A stretch of 64,000 nucleotides of DNA from Paraburkholderia sp. BL23I1N1 (GTDB lineage: Bacteria > Pseudomonadota > Gammaproteobacteria > Burkholderiales > Burkholderiaceae): assembly GCF_003610295.1 (NCBI RefSeq), contig NZ_RAPV01000001.1, positions 5,828,001 to 5,892,000 on the forward strand, written 5' to 3'. The translations under genes and the position numbers were made by a program. Below are positions 1-9,042 of the stretch, piece by piece. The notes beneath the pieces are model-generated. The model was not told where the DNA came from. It was given only the letters and a program-made list of their open reading frames with translations, and searched no databases. Position 1 is the stretch's first letter. Each line of letters opens with the position of its first letter.

Positions 1-58
1 GACGAAACCCGCTGCGGCCCTGCGTTTCCAGACTACGCTGCCGGCAACGCGCGAGGCA

Positions 59-1420
59 TCAGCGGATGCCGGTCGATTGCATCCGTTCAGGCGTAAAGAA
101 TCCGTTAGGGAAGTCGACATTGAAGAAAATGCCGGCGGTCTCCGCAGGATGACTGCCCAGCAGATACACCCCGCTGTTGAAGTCGAAGAACCAGTTGCCG
201 AGCGAATAGGGGACCTTGGTGTCGTAAGCCGGCACCGTGTCGGCAAAGCCGCCTCGATACAGTTTGCCCGCCTGATCGTAGGCATCCATCATGCCGCCGC
301 CCAGATCCTCGTCGGTATAGATGATCTTCTTGCTGTAGAGGTGCCGTGCACCGGGCTTGAGCGTGAGTTCAAGCACGCGCACGCGGTGCAGTTCCCAGCG
401 GATCAGGTTCGCATTGGGGAAATGCGGTGTCAGCATGTCCCTGTCCGAGGTCGCGTACTGCCACTTGTAGCCGTTGTACGGGATGTACATTTCCTTGGTG
501 CCGAGCATTTTGACCTTCCAGCGATCGAGCTTGCCGTACATCAACTGGATGTCGTCCATGGTGATGACGCCCGAGTAGCCGGGGTTCGGCGTATCGTAGG
601 AAAGGTCGGGGGCGACGCGTGTGCGGCGCTGGCCCGGCGAATATTCCCAGCCCGGCCAGTCACGCGAACTCGCGGTGTAGTCCCAGAACAGGGATGTATC
701 GCCCTTCAGCCGCGCGGGCGCGGCGTAATCGTTCTGCACCTGATACCAGACGCCATCCGTCTTCTTGAATCCGTCCCGGCCGAGCGTGGGATCGTAGTAC
801 GGAAAATAGATCGAGCTTTTGAACGAGCCCGTCAGCACCGGGTTGCCCGAACTGTCCATCAGCCACGTATTGACGAAGTTCTTCTGCTTGGTGCCGACGT
901 AGCGCATGATGTAATTCCAGAGCGCTTCCTCGCCGTTCTTCGGAATTGGAAAAGGAATACAGCCGAAGGCGCCTTCGATATCCTGGCCGCCGTTCGTCAG
1001 CTTGGCCTGCACCGCATTGATCTTGCAATTTTCGCCGTACCATTCCGGAAACGACGCGCTGCGATGGGTCGGATAGACCATCATCTTGTAGTCGGGAAAG
1101 CGCTTGAACAGTTCCTTGGACGACTCGCTCAGCTTGTCCGCGTTTTCCTGCCAGTTCTGCGCGGTGATCGTCAGAACCGGCTTTTCGCCGGCGAACGGGT
1201 CCATCCATTTGCCGCTATTAGGCTTGAATTCCGCGGGCGCCTTGGCAATACCGCCCGTGTATGCGGGGATCTGTCCGTCCGCGCTGGCTGCGGCTTCCGC
1301 ACCGAATAGTGTGAGCGTCGTACCCAGCTTGGCGGCTTCTTCGGTCGATACTGCCGCGTGTGCAGTGGAACCATAGGTGGCGGCGATCAACACGGCCGTC
1401 AGCAACTTTGGGATGTTCAT
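59..1420 (-). CDS. DUF1329 family exported protein
   Basis: About 453 residues with an N-terminal signal peptide (MNIPKLLTAV... ending AHA). The rest looks like the DUF1329 family, beta-rich envelope proteins often encoded beside DUF1302 proteins and RND/MMPL transporters in gene sets for hydrophobic substrates. The start at 1420 is chosen because an AGAGGA ribosome site precedes it and the signal peptide begins there; a longer frame to 1459 adds 13 unlikely residues. It lies 39 bp after the DUF1302 gene and is almost certainly co-transcribed with it. The expected transporter gene would lie to the left of the window. Function is inferred (envelope handling or uptake of the lipophilic substrate), not demonstrated. 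Confidence 0.85.
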   Translation of the reverse strand: MNIPKLLTAVLIAATYGSTAHAAVSTEEAAKLGTTLTLFGAEAAASADGQIPAYTGGIAKAPAEFKPNSGKWMDPFAGEKPVLTITAQNWQENADKLSESSKELFKRFPDYKMMVYPTHRSASFPEWYGENCKINAVQAKLTNGGQDIEGAFGCIPFPIPKNGEEALWNYIMRYVGTKQKNFVNTWLMDSSGNPVLTGSFKSSIYFPYYDPTLGRDGFKKTDGVWYQVQNDYAAPARLKGDTSLFWDYTASSRDWPGWEYSPGQRRTRVAPDLSYDTPNPGYSGVITMDDIQLMYGKLDRWKVKMLGTKEMYIPYNGYKWQYATSDRDMLTPHFPNANLIRWELHRVRVLELTLKPGARHLYSKKIIYTDEDLGGGMMDAYDQAGKLYRGGFADTVPAYDTKVPYSLGNWFFDFNSGVYLLGSHPAETAGIFFNVDFPNGFFTPERMQSTGIR

Positions 1421-1459
1421 TTGCGAATGTCCTCTGAAGTACCAGATAGTCGGCTGCAA

Positions 1460-3103
1460 TTAAAGCGTAGTCTGATAGGTGATCCCGATCCAGCCTTTGT
1501 CGGAGTACGGCGCGCCGTTGACGTTGGTCGCCGTTTTCTTCCAGTTCGTGTAACCGGTGTAGGTGAGATTCACGATGTGCTTGTTGTAGATCGTGAATTG
1601 CAGCCCCACCTGGTAGATGTTGCTGCCCTGGTTGCCGCCATCGACAGTCGGCGTATTGCCGTGGATGTTCCATTGTATGAACATCGGCAGGTCGAGATCG
1701 ACGCCGGGAAACACCTGATTCCAGTGCGGTGTGAACGACACGCCGAAGGTATAGTAATTCTTCGTCGCGCAACCCAGCGCGACCGCGTCGGCGGCTTTCG
1801 TACAGGCGGCGGAGTAGCCCGGAGCGTTGAAGTTCTGCGCGCCCGACGTCACCTTGAGCAGGTGCGCCGCCGCGATTTCCATCGCGAGTGGCGCCTCGTT
1901 CCAGAGGAACGACTTGCCGAGGTATGTCGTCGTGTTGAGCAGTGCGTGTAGCGTATCGCCGCGCGCTCCTTCGAGCGTGCCCGCCGTGCCGCCGCCGCCC
2001 GAAGCCAACGGCGTATTACGCCGATACGACACTTCGGCGCCGACCGCCGTGCCGGCAATCGTGCTGTTCACGCCGAGGCCCAGCAGTTGAACCTTGTTCG
2101 CGTAGATATCCTCGGTCGTGAAATTGTTCGCGTTGAACTGAGCAAACCAGGGCGTCTTGTAGCTGAAGCGGCGATACGTCAACTCGACTGTACTCGAGAA
2201 CTTTTCGAGGCGGTATTTGGTTTCGATACCGAAGTCGCCAATCTTCCCTTGCGGCCCCTTGATGTTGTAGATCGGGAAGTTCGGCCCCGCATACGCGGAG
2301 ATCGGCGGGCCGTAGTCGATGGAGTCCGAACCACCGAAGTAAGTGCCACCTTCGGGATAGCGGTCGGGCGCCCATTCGAACGAATAGTAGCCGCTCAATT
2401 GCATCCGGTCGGTCAGTTGGGCCGACATGGCGACTTGCCCGGTCGGCAGCGACAGTTCCTTCAGCGACGCCCCGGGACTTTGCGTCGCGGCGATCAGGTT
2501 TTGCGGAGCCTGAGACACCGCGACCGAGTTGACGCCGCCCACGCTGCCGATCAGCGACTGGCCCCAGATTTGCGCCAGGCGCCCTACCTTGATGTCAATG
2601 GGAACGGGCCCCGCATTGACGGTGGTGAATCCGAACGCGTCGCGCACCTCGGCCGACGGTCCGATGTAGTACTTCTTGATGTAGCTCGTGTAGTTATTCC
2701 CCGGGTAGTTCGCGACACTTCCGAGGCCCGGACCGCTCTTGTCCTTTCCCGAATAGGCGGCGTCATACCAGCCCGCCATGCTGAAGCGGAAACCGGTCGT
2801 CTCCTTGTACTTGAAGTCGAACTCGCTCGTCACATCGAGCCGCGCGAGGATGGTCTGGTAGCGCCTGAAGGTGTTGTCGCCTTCGTCGTAGCTTGGGTTA
2901 TTACCGATCGCCGAATCGATGCCCTGTAGCCGCAGCCCGTAGTTCGCGCGAACCGTCGTATCCAGATCCATCTGGATGTCTGGATTGGGCGTCGTGAACG
3001 TGAACGCATGCGCTCCGCTCGCAAAAGTGCCGCAAACGCCGGCCAGCAGCATCGCTTCAAAACAACGCCGGTATACGGCGCAGTCTTTGAAAATCCGATT
3101 CAT
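1460..3103 (-). CDS. DUF1302 family outer-membrane protein
   Basis: About 547 residues. Signal peptide of roughly 35 residues (cut near GAHA|FTF), then long amphipathic beta-strand sequence ending in aromatic/hydrophobic residues (GITYQTTL), as expected for an outer-membrane barrel. It matches the DUF1302 type that accompanies DUF1329. Start 3103 is preceded by a strong GGAGGAGA ribosome site; the frame remains open to 3187 but that extension looks non-coding. First gene of a two-gene unit. The upstream region carries the regulon palindrome at 3200-3210, linking it to the catabolic operons. Likely a channel or binding protein for a hydrophobic substrate (inference). Confidence 0.85.
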   Translation of the reverse strand: MNRIFKDCAVYRRCFEAMLLAGVCGTFASGAHAFTFTTPNPDIQMDLDTTVRANYGLRLQGIDSAIGNNPSYDEGDNTFRRYQTILARLDVTSEFDFKYKETTGFRFSMAGWYDAAYSGKDKSGPGLGSVANYPGNNYTSYIKKYYIGPSAEVRDAFGFTTVNAGPVPIDIKVGRLAQIWGQSLIGSVGGVNSVAVSQAPQNLIAATQSPGASLKELSLPTGQVAMSAQLTDRMQLSGYYSFEWAPDRYPEGGTYFGGSDSIDYGPPISAYAGPNFPIYNIKGPQGKIGDFGIETKYRLEKFSSTVELTYRRFSYKTPWFAQFNANNFTTEDIYANKVQLLGLGVNSTIAGTAVGAEVSYRRNTPLASGGGGTAGTLEGARGDTLHALLNTTTYLGKSFLWNEAPLAMEIAAAHLLKVTSGAQNFNAPGYSAACTKAADAVALGCATKNYYTFGVSFTPHWNQVFPGVDLDLPMFIQWNIHGNTPTVDGGNQGSNIYQVGLQFTIYNKHIVNLTYTGYTNWKKTATNVNGAPYSDKGWIGITYQTTL

Positions 3104-3199
3104 TTCTGTCTCCTCCGCGAGGACATTCACACGAGTTCTATTCGTTGTATTTTTTTGATCCGACCTGGGTTCCTGCATTTCGAGCACATCTACAAATCT

Positions 3200-3223
3200 G
3201 AATGCTGTTCAAAATGATAAACA
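3200..3223 (-). promoter_or_regulatory. Regulon operator, site A (upstream of DUF1302/DUF1329)
   Basis: Read toward the gene on the minus strand: TGTTTA, 7 bases, then GAACAGCATTC (palindrome GAAY-N3-RTTC, at 3200-3210). It lies about 100 bp before the DUF1302 start. The same arrangement occurs in front of other promoters of the cluster (17841, 18007, 27360, 33431). Confidence 0.6.
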
Positions 3224-3481
3224 TCGCACCTTGGGGTGTCAATAGTGTTTTCCAGTAGAAACCAGGACTCCTGCGCACAGGCGAACCCGGGCTTGGACTG
3301 GGCCGCGCGGGTTATCAGGAATCCGTCTAAAAGTCTCACGAATAGCAAGCCGATCCGCGCGGTCGGCGAACGGAAATGTCTGGCGAAATAGCGTGACGAG
3401 GCCGCCCGCGCTGCACGCGCCTGGCTACGGTGGTCGCCGATCCTGACGATCGGCCGGGCCGCAATCGTCAGCGTGTGTCGT
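3224..3481. other. Intergenic region between P450 and DUF1302 promoter
   Basis: No credible gene. It contains a 7-bp stem hairpin (GCCGATC...GATCGGC, 3436-3454) just past the P450 stop; there is no T-tract, so it is at best a weak terminator. Confidence 0.4.
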
Positions 3482-4708
3482 TCACTTCACATCCCATACC
3501 AGCGGCAAATGGTAGAGCGTGCCGTTGACGCCGCCATGCACGCCGGCTCTGTCGCCGGGCTTCAGCGAAAAATCAGGAATGCGTTTGAGCCACTCCTGGA
3601 GGAACACCTTGATCTCGACGCGGGCGAGGAAGGAGCCCGGACAACGATGCGCCCCATTGCCGAAGGTGGAGTGAATCGGTGTCGGGCGGTTGAAGTCGAC
3701 GTCGAGCGGATTCTGGAACTTGCGCTCGTCCAGACCGTGCAAGGTGGTCGGTATGACGATCATGTCGCCGGCCTTCATCTGTACACCCTGATATTCGAAG
3801 TCATGTGCGACCTGGCGTCCCTGGTTGACCACGGGAAAGCGGCGCAACAACTCGTCTACCGCTTTTTGCGTCAACTCCGGGTGGTCGATCAGTTGCTGGC
3901 GATGCGCTGGACTTTTCGCCAGGAAGTTGGCGATGAAACCCATCGCGGAGGCGACCGTATCGAGGCCGCCGATCAGCACGAGCCCGCACAGCCCTTTGAG
4001 TTCCTGGTCGGTCAGTTGACGGCCGTCGATCGTCGAATGAACGATACGGCTGATCAGATCGTCTCCCGGGTTGGCACGGCGCTCGGCGATTTTCACGCCG
4101 AGGTAGTCGAAAATCGCGCCGAGCGCTTCCAGCTTCTGTCCGCCCGAGGCAGGCCGCACCATCTTGTCGGCAAGGCCCAGCAAATAGTCGCGATCTTCCG
4201 CGGGCAGCGCCACCATGTTCATGAAAATGCCGATCGGCAAGTGTTGCGCGAACTCGGAGACGAACTCGCACTCGCCCCGCGGATAAAAGCCTTCGATCAG
4301 CTCGACCGCCATTTCGCGTGCCTTTTCTTCAAGCTTGCTGACGGCTTGAGGCATGAAGGCGGGCGCAATCAGCGCGCGGTAAGCCGTGTGTTCAGGCGGG
4401 TCGAAAAAGATCGGCGGCAGCGGCGCATGATTCACCAGCGGCACCGTCAACTGGCGTGACGAAAAATGCTCGTAGTCCTTGAAGATGCGGTAGATGTCAT
4501 CGCCGCGCGTCGCAATCCAGTGGCCGCCGTTGCGCGGCGTCCAGAAGATGTCGGGCACGGCGTCGTCGTGGAGCTTCTTGAGCGCGAGATGGTAGTCGTC
4601 GGCGGCGCCGGGCGGATTGTAGATGTCGAAGTCGACCACCAGTTGCGGCGGAACATGCGCGGGAATCGGCGCCATTTCGGGCGTCATGCGTTGAGCGGTC
4701 TCTGACAT
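3482..4708 (-). CDS. Cytochrome P450, CYP101 (P450cam)-like
   Basis: 408 residues, full length for a soluble bacterial class I P450. The haem-binding loop FGNGAHRCPG is intact. The I-helix has GGLDTV, as in P450cam, and the ExxR motif appears as DELLRR. Long stretches (DFDIYNP, NGGHWIATRG, FLAKSPAHRQ, GLDER, WLKRIPDFS) resemble P450cam closely enough to place it in the CYP101 neighbourhood, whose members hydroxylate camphor, ionones and other cyclic terpenoids. It therefore probably hydroxylates a ring or ring-adjacent carbon of a small alicyclic substrate. No ferredoxin or ferredoxin reductase is encoded in the window, so electrons must come from elsewhere. It has its own upstream region with regulon palindrome B at 4775, separate from the operon ending at 4875. 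Confidence 0.9.
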   Translation of the reverse strand: MSETAQRMTPEMAPIPAHVPPQLVVDFDIYNPPGAADDYHLALKKLHDDAVPDIFWTPRNGGHWIATRGDDIYRIFKDYEHFSSRQLTVPLVNHAPLPPIFFDPPEHTAYRALIAPAFMPQAVSKLEEKAREMAVELIEGFYPRGECEFVSEFAQHLPIGIFMNMVALPAEDRDYLLGLADKMVRPASGGQKLEALGAIFDYLGVKIAERRANPGDDLISRIVHSTIDGRQLTDQELKGLCGLVLIGGLDTVASAMGFIANFLAKSPAHRQQLIDHPELTQKAVDELLRRFPVVNQGRQVAHDFEYQGVQMKAGDMIVIPTTLHGLDERKFQNPLDVDFNRPTPIHSTFGNGAHRCPGSFLARVEIKVFLQEWLKRIPDFSLKPGDRAGVHGGVNGTLYHLPLVWDVK

Positions 4709-4774
4709 TCAATGTCTCCTTCGGGATTCCGGTCCGGCCGGCGGTTCTCGAAACCGCAGCGCCAACAGTTTTCT

Positions 4775-4785
4775 GAATGACGTTC
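4775..4785 (-). promoter_or_regulatory. Regulon operator, site B (upstream of P450)
   Basis: GAACGTCATTC on the minus strand, a GAAY-N3-RTTC palindrome identical on one strand to site G at 33431. It lies 67 bp before the P450 start. The upstream GTTTA element seen at other sites is not conserved here. Confidence 0.5.
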
Positions 4786-4874
4786 ACATATGTATCATAC
4801 TTGGTTTCCAAAGGGCGAATGACGCCCGCCACGCAAAAATTTTCCATCTCCCGGAGCGGAGGGAACCGGCCGCG

Positions 4875-6008
4875 CTACAGATATGCGCCGTAGCGTTCCA
4901 GATGGTGCTCGGCGTCACCCCATGTCATGTCGATGCAGGTCAGCCGCTTGAAGTACCAGCCGATCGGAAGTTCTTCGGTCATGCCCATCCCGCCGTGCAG
5001 TTGCACTGCCTGCTGCCCCACGAACCGGCCGGATCGGCCGATCACGTTCTTGGCGGCGGACAACGCCCGGCGCCGCTCGTGCGCATCCGTTCCGGTCAGG
5101 CGCGATGCGGCGAAGTACACTACCGAGCGGGCCTGCTCGACCGCTGTAAGGATGTCCGCCACGCGGTGCTGAAGCGCCTGGAACTCGCCAATGCGTCTGC
5201 CGAACTGGGTGCGGGTGCGCAGGTAGTCGTAGGTCATTTCGGCGAGCCGGGCCATGGTTCCGACTGCCTCCGCGCAGAGCGCGAAGAGCCCGTGATCGAC
5301 GGTCCATTCGAGCAGCGGATAGCCTTCGCCGATTGCGCCTAGCACTGCGCCGGAATCGACCGAAACGCCCGAGAAGCAGACTTCGGCGACCCGCTGGCCG
5401 TCCAGGGCCGGGAAACCTTTGAGCGTGACGCCCGGTGCTGTCGCGTCGATCGCGAGGAGCGTAATGCCGGCCGTGTCGGTCTGAGCGCCGGACGTGCGCG
5501 CCGACACCAGCAACAGGTCGGCGCTATCGCCGTGCAAGACCACGCCTTTGCGCCCATCGACGATGAAACCCTTGTCCGACGGGCTGGCGGTCGTCGTTAT
5601 GTTCGACAGATCGAAGCGCGCGCCTGGCTCCAGCGCGGCCAACGCCGTCTTCAGGCGGCCGGCCGCGAGCTCGGGCAGCCAGCGCTCCTTTTGCGCTTCG
5701 GTGCCGGCCTCACCGATCAAGCATGCGCCGAGCACCGCGGTCGAAAGATACGGCTCCAGCACCAGAGCGCGACCCAACGCTTCCATCACGATCATGGTTT
5801 CCGTCACGCTCGTGTTCATTCCGCCGTATGCGTCCGGCACGTTGAGTGCGAGAAGGCCCATCTCGGCCAACGTGCGCCAGTGCTGTTCAGACCAGCCGCG
5901 CGGTGTGGCCGACAACTTGCGCCGCGCCTCGAATGAGTACTCCTTCTCCACGAAGCGGCCCACCAGGTCGCCTAGCATCTGCTGCTCTTCAGCGAGCGTG
6001 AAATCCAT
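4875..6008 (-). CDS. Acyl-CoA dehydrogenase, small subunit of a heteromeric pair
   Basis: 377 residues with acyl-CoA dehydrogenase N-terminal, middle and C-terminal domains (start MDFTLAEEQQML; C-terminal GGMGMTEE). The canonical catalytic Glu of the C-terminal EGT motif is absent: the equivalent stretch reads DMTWGDAEHH. This is typical of one subunit of the alpha2beta2 dehydrogenases known from steroid side-chain degradation. The gene follows its partner by 9 bp, so the two are expected to be translated together and to form one enzyme. Last gene of the long minus-strand operon. Substrate unknown; an alpha-branched or cyclic acyl-CoA is likely from context. Confidence 0.88.
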   Translation of the reverse strand: MDFTLAEEQQMLGDLVGRFVEKEYSFEARRKLSATPRGWSEQHWRTLAEMGLLALNVPDAYGGMNTSVTETMIVMEALGRALVLEPYLSTAVLGACLIGEAGTEAQKERWLPELAAGRLKTALAALEPGARFDLSNITTTASPSDKGFIVDGRKGVVLHGDSADLLLVSARTSGAQTDTAGITLLAIDATAPGVTLKGFPALDGQRVAEVCFSGVSVDSGAVLGAIGEGYPLLEWTVDHGLFALCAEAVGTMARLAEMTYDYLRTRTQFGRRIGEFQALQHRVADILTAVEQARSVVYFAASRLTGTDAHERRRALSAAKNVIGRSGRFVGQQAVQLHGGMGMTEELPIGWYFKRLTCIDMTWGDAEHHLERYGAYL

Positions 6009-6017
6009 GACGTCTCC

Positions 6018-7235
6018 TCAAATGCCAAGCGCCAGTTTGGCGATGATATTTTTCTGGATCTCGGTCGAACCGCCGTAGATGGAAATCTTGCGCCAGTCCA
6101 GATAGTGCGGCGCCAGCGCGTTGAGCAGTTCGCCGTGCGCCGTGGTCTCCGCGCCCTCGCTCCAATCGGGCTCGAGCGCCTGCGGCACGAACGGCACCGC
6201 GTACGGCCCCGCGCAGGCCATGATCAGCTCGGTCAGTTCCTGCTGGATTTCCGACCCGCGGATTTTCAGCACCGACGCTTCGGGCCCGAGCGGACGACCA
6301 GCCGACTCGGCGGAAATCGCCCGCAACAACGACCACTCGTGCGCGATCAGATCAATCTCGACTTTCGCGATCCGGTCGCGAAAGCGGATATCGTCGATGA
6401 GCGGCTTGCCGTCCTTCTGCTCGGTCCGCGCGATTTCCTTCAGCCGCAGCATGAAGCGTTTGCAGTTGCCGAGCCCGGCGATATTGGTGCGTTCATGGCC
6501 AAGCAGATATTTGGCGATCGCCCAGCCGCGATGCTCTTCGCCGACAAGATTGCGAACCGGCACTTCGACGTTCTCGAAGAACACCTCGTTGACGTCATGG
6601 CCGCCATCGAGCATTTTGATCGGCCGCACGGTAATGCCGGGCGTCGTCATGTCGATCAGGAGGAACGAAATGCCTTCTTGCGGACGGCCCTCGCTGTGGG
6701 TGCGCACGAGGCAGAAGATCCAGTTGGCCCACTGTGCAAACGACGTCCATATCTTCTGGCCGTTGACGATATAGAACGGTTCGCCGTCTCGCGGAATGCG
6801 CTCGGCGCGGGTTTTCAGCGAGGCGAGATCGGAACCGGCGCCGGGCTCCGAATAGCCCTGGCACCACCAGTCATCCATCGAAACAATACGAGGCAGAAAA
6901 TAGTCGCGTTGCGCCTGCGTGCCGAACTTCTGCAGCACTGGCCCGACCATCGACAGACCGAACGGCATCTGACGCGGCGCCCCAGCGGTGAAACATTCCT
7001 CGTCGAAGATATTGCGCTGCGCAGCGTTCCACCCTGCCCCGCCGTATTCGACCGGCCATGCAGGCGCACCCCAGCCGTTGGCCGCGAGAATGCGCTGCCA
7101 GCGCACGTAATCTTCACGCGGCAGATGCCGGAAATTCAGCACGCGATCGCGGACATCCGCAGGCAACCGTGCCGTCACGAATTCCCGTACCGAAGCGCGA
7201 AAGGCCTTGTCTTCGAGACTTTCTCGCAAATCCAT
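6018..7235 (-). CDS. Acyl-CoA dehydrogenase, large subunit of a heteromeric pair
   Basis: 405 residues with the full acyl-CoA dehydrogenase fold. The flavin/substrate region WCQGYSEPGAGSDLA is intact. At the usual Glu position the sequence is YGGSTEIQ (Gly instead of Glu). A Glu in LGHERTN lies where isovaleryl-CoA-type dehydrogenases keep their base, so this subunit probably supplies catalysis. It pairs with the 4875-6008 gene. The same arrangement recurs at 9043-11428 and 22712-25168. It probably introduces the alpha,beta double bond into a CoA-bound intermediate, passing electrons to electron-transfer flavoprotein. Confidence 0.9.
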   Translation of the reverse strand: MDLRESLEDKAFRASVREFVTARLPADVRDRVLNFRHLPREDYVRWQRILAANGWGAPAWPVEYGGAGWNAAQRNIFDEECFTAGAPRQMPFGLSMVGPVLQKFGTQAQRDYFLPRIVSMDDWWCQGYSEPGAGSDLASLKTRAERIPRDGEPFYIVNGQKIWTSFAQWANWIFCLVRTHSEGRPQEGISFLLIDMTTPGITVRPIKMLDGGHDVNEVFFENVEVPVRNLVGEEHRGWAIAKYLLGHERTNIAGLGNCKRFMLRLKEIARTEQKDGKPLIDDIRFRDRIAKVEIDLIAHEWSLLRAISAESAGRPLGPEASVLKIRGSEIQQELTELIMACAGPYAVPFVPQALEPDWSEGAETTAHGELLNALAPHYLDWRKISIYGGSTEIQKNIIAKLALGI

Positions 7236-7289
7236 ACATACGCTCCTTTGACTTTCCGCCTGCGCGGGACAAACGCAGGTGCCGTGTGT

Positions 7290-8159
7290 TCAGCTTATTT
7301 CGACGATGCCGTTGTTCAACACCACCGCGTCGCGTGCGTCGACTCGCGCGCACAAATGCAGACGGGTGTCACTTTCGCGCCAGAACTGGAAGCGGATGGT
7401 TTCGCCCGGATAGACCGGCGAAGTAAAGCGAAGCGCGAGCCGCTTCAGCCTCGCCGCGTCGTTTCCCACGCAGGTTCGAATCGCCGCATATCCGGCGATT
7501 CCGTAGGTCGCGAGGCCATGCAGGATCGGTTGACGAAAGCCCGCTTTCGCAGCCACTTCGGGGTCGGCATGCAGTGGATTCGAATCGCCGGAAAGCCGGT
7601 AGATGAGTGCGGCCTGCGCGACTGTCGCGACTTCGAATTCGCTGTCGGGCGCGCGTTCGGGAACCGGCGGCAACGCTTCGGGCGGCGCATCGCCGATGCC
7701 CGATTCCACGCTGAAGCCGCCGTCACCGCGCAGGAACGACACCTGCCGCACTTCGGCGAGCTTTTCGCCGCTCGCCTCGTCGAACAGATCGCGCATGATT
7801 TCGACGATCGCGCCTTTGCCCTCGCCCTTGTCCGAAACGAGGCTCACACGTGTCTTGCTGACAATAGTGGCCGTTGTCGGCATCGGGCGAAAAAAACGGA
7901 CATCCTGTTCGCCATGCACGAGCTTCAAATAGTCGACGCCCGCACGCGGATCGCGCATCCATGACCTGGGCCACGCGAATGCGGCGGCGCACGTCGGCAT
8001 GGCCTGCAGATCCTTCTCGTAGACATAGCGAAGCTGCGCGGCGTCGAGCGGATCGCTGCCGATGCCAAGACCCAGTGCATACAGCATGACGTCGCGCGCG
8101 GTGTAGGTCTGCGTGACGTCTTCGATCGGCCAGTTTTTGATGACTTCGTACTTCAGCAT
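7290..8159 (-). CDS. MaoC-type (R)-specific enoyl-CoA hydratase, double hotdog
   Basis: 289 residues in two hotdog halves, like the hydratase-2 domain of peroxisomal multifunctional enzyme 2. The C-terminal half carries the hydratase-2 signature YRLSGDSNPLHADP followed by GFRQPILHG, which holds the catalytic Asp/His. Expected reaction: hydration of a trans-2-enoyl-CoA to the 3-hydroxyacyl-CoA. Start 8159 is chosen over 8174 because the family N-terminus begins MLKYEVIKNW. It lies between an acyl-CoA dehydrogenase pair and a crotonase gene, with 52-54 bp gaps, in the long minus operon. Confidence 0.88.
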   Translation of the reverse strand: MLKYEVIKNWPIEDVTQTYTARDVMLYALGLGIGSDPLDAAQLRYVYEKDLQAMPTCAAAFAWPRSWMRDPRAGVDYLKLVHGEQDVRFFRPMPTTATIVSKTRVSLVSDKGEGKGAIVEIMRDLFDEASGEKLAEVRQVSFLRGDGGFSVESGIGDAPPEALPPVPERAPDSEFEVATVAQAALIYRLSGDSNPLHADPEVAAKAGFRQPILHGLATYGIAGYAAIRTCVGNDAARLKRLALRFTSPVYPGETIRFQFWRESDTRLHLCARVDARDAVVLNNGIVEIS

Positions 8160-8211
8160 GACTTTGCCCCGCAATGAATCAATAAGGAATCACTAAAGAA
8201 TCGCTAACGAA

Positions 8212-9018
8212 TCAATCGTCGGTGAAATTCGGTTTGCGTTTCTCGAGGAAGCTCGCCATGCCTTCCTTGTATTCATCGCACTGATTGGCGATCGGCATGT
8301 CCAGCCCGGCGGCCATGATGGCTTCGTGCGGTGTCTGGAACGGCACCTCCCATAACTGCTCCTTCATGATTCGCATCGAGCGCGGCGAGCAGTTTTCAGC
8401 GAGGTCGCGCGCATAGGCATAAGTCTCGTCGGCCAGCGTGTCCGACGGGAATGCGCGGTTCACCAATCCCATGCGCTCGGCCTCGATCCCCTTGATCTTG
8501 CGCGCCGACAACAGCAGGTCGAGCGCCCGCGCATGCCCGACGTGGTGCGAGAGAATCCACGCCATGCCGTATTCCGCGGTCAGCCCGCGACGTGCGAATG
8601 CGGTAGTGATCGTGGCATCGTCGGCCGCGAAACGGATGTCGCAGAACAGCGCGTGAATCAGGCCGATGCCGACTGTCGCGCCGTTCAGCATCGCGATGAC
8701 GGGCTTCGGTATGGCCGGATAGTACGAACAGCGCGTCTGCCAGTCGGCCCGTTTGCGCATGTCGAAAGGACGCGGCAACTTGGTCATCAGCGCGTGCGGA
8801 TCGCCGCCGAAGCTGTGAATGTCGCCGCCCGCGCAGAACGCCTTGCCCGCTCCGGTGAACACGATTACACGCACGCCGCGGTCCGCGCCCGCTGCCTGCA
8901 TCGCGTCGTACACCTCCGTAGCCACCTGATCGTTCCAGGTGTTCATCTGTTCAGGACGGTTCAGCGTGACGGTGGCGATCCGGTCCTTCACGTCGTACAG
9001 GATGGTCTCGTAGCTCAT
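8212..9018 (-). CDS. Enoyl-CoA hydratase/isomerase family protein
   Basis: 268 residues with the crotonase fold. The CoA-binding and oxyanion-hole segment FCAGGDIHSF and the GATVGIG loop are present. It ends in the EKRKPNF tail common to this family. It differs from the three tandem paralogues at 13598-16088 (different loop after GLTAEYGM), so it probably acts at another step. Reaction class is hydration, isomerisation or hydrolysis of an acyl-CoA; which one cannot be decided from sequence alone. Part of the 13-gene minus operon. Confidence 0.85.
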   Translation of the reverse strand: MSYETILYDVKDRIATVTLNRPEQMNTWNDQVATEVYDAMQAAGADRGVRVIVFTGAGKAFCAGGDIHSFGGDPHALMTKLPRPFDMRKRADWQTRCSYYPAIPKPVIAMLNGATVGIGLIHALFCDIRFAADDATITTAFARRGLTAEYGMAWILSHHVGHARALDLLLSARKIKGIEAERMGLVNRAFPSDTLADETYAYARDLAENCSPRSMRIMKEQLWEVPFQTPHEAIMAAGLDMPIANQCDEYKEGMASFLEKRKPNFTDD

Positions 9019-9042
9019 GAGTGTCTCCGTCGATCAGTGCGC

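Noticed and set aside
3436..3454. Terminator after the P450 gene
   Set aside because: Hairpin present but no T-tract on the minus strand.
6105..7964. A 619-codon open frame on the plus strand
   Set aside because: Antisense shadow of the acyl-CoA dehydrogenase and MaoC genes in GC-rich DNA; no family pattern, Arg/His-rich composition.
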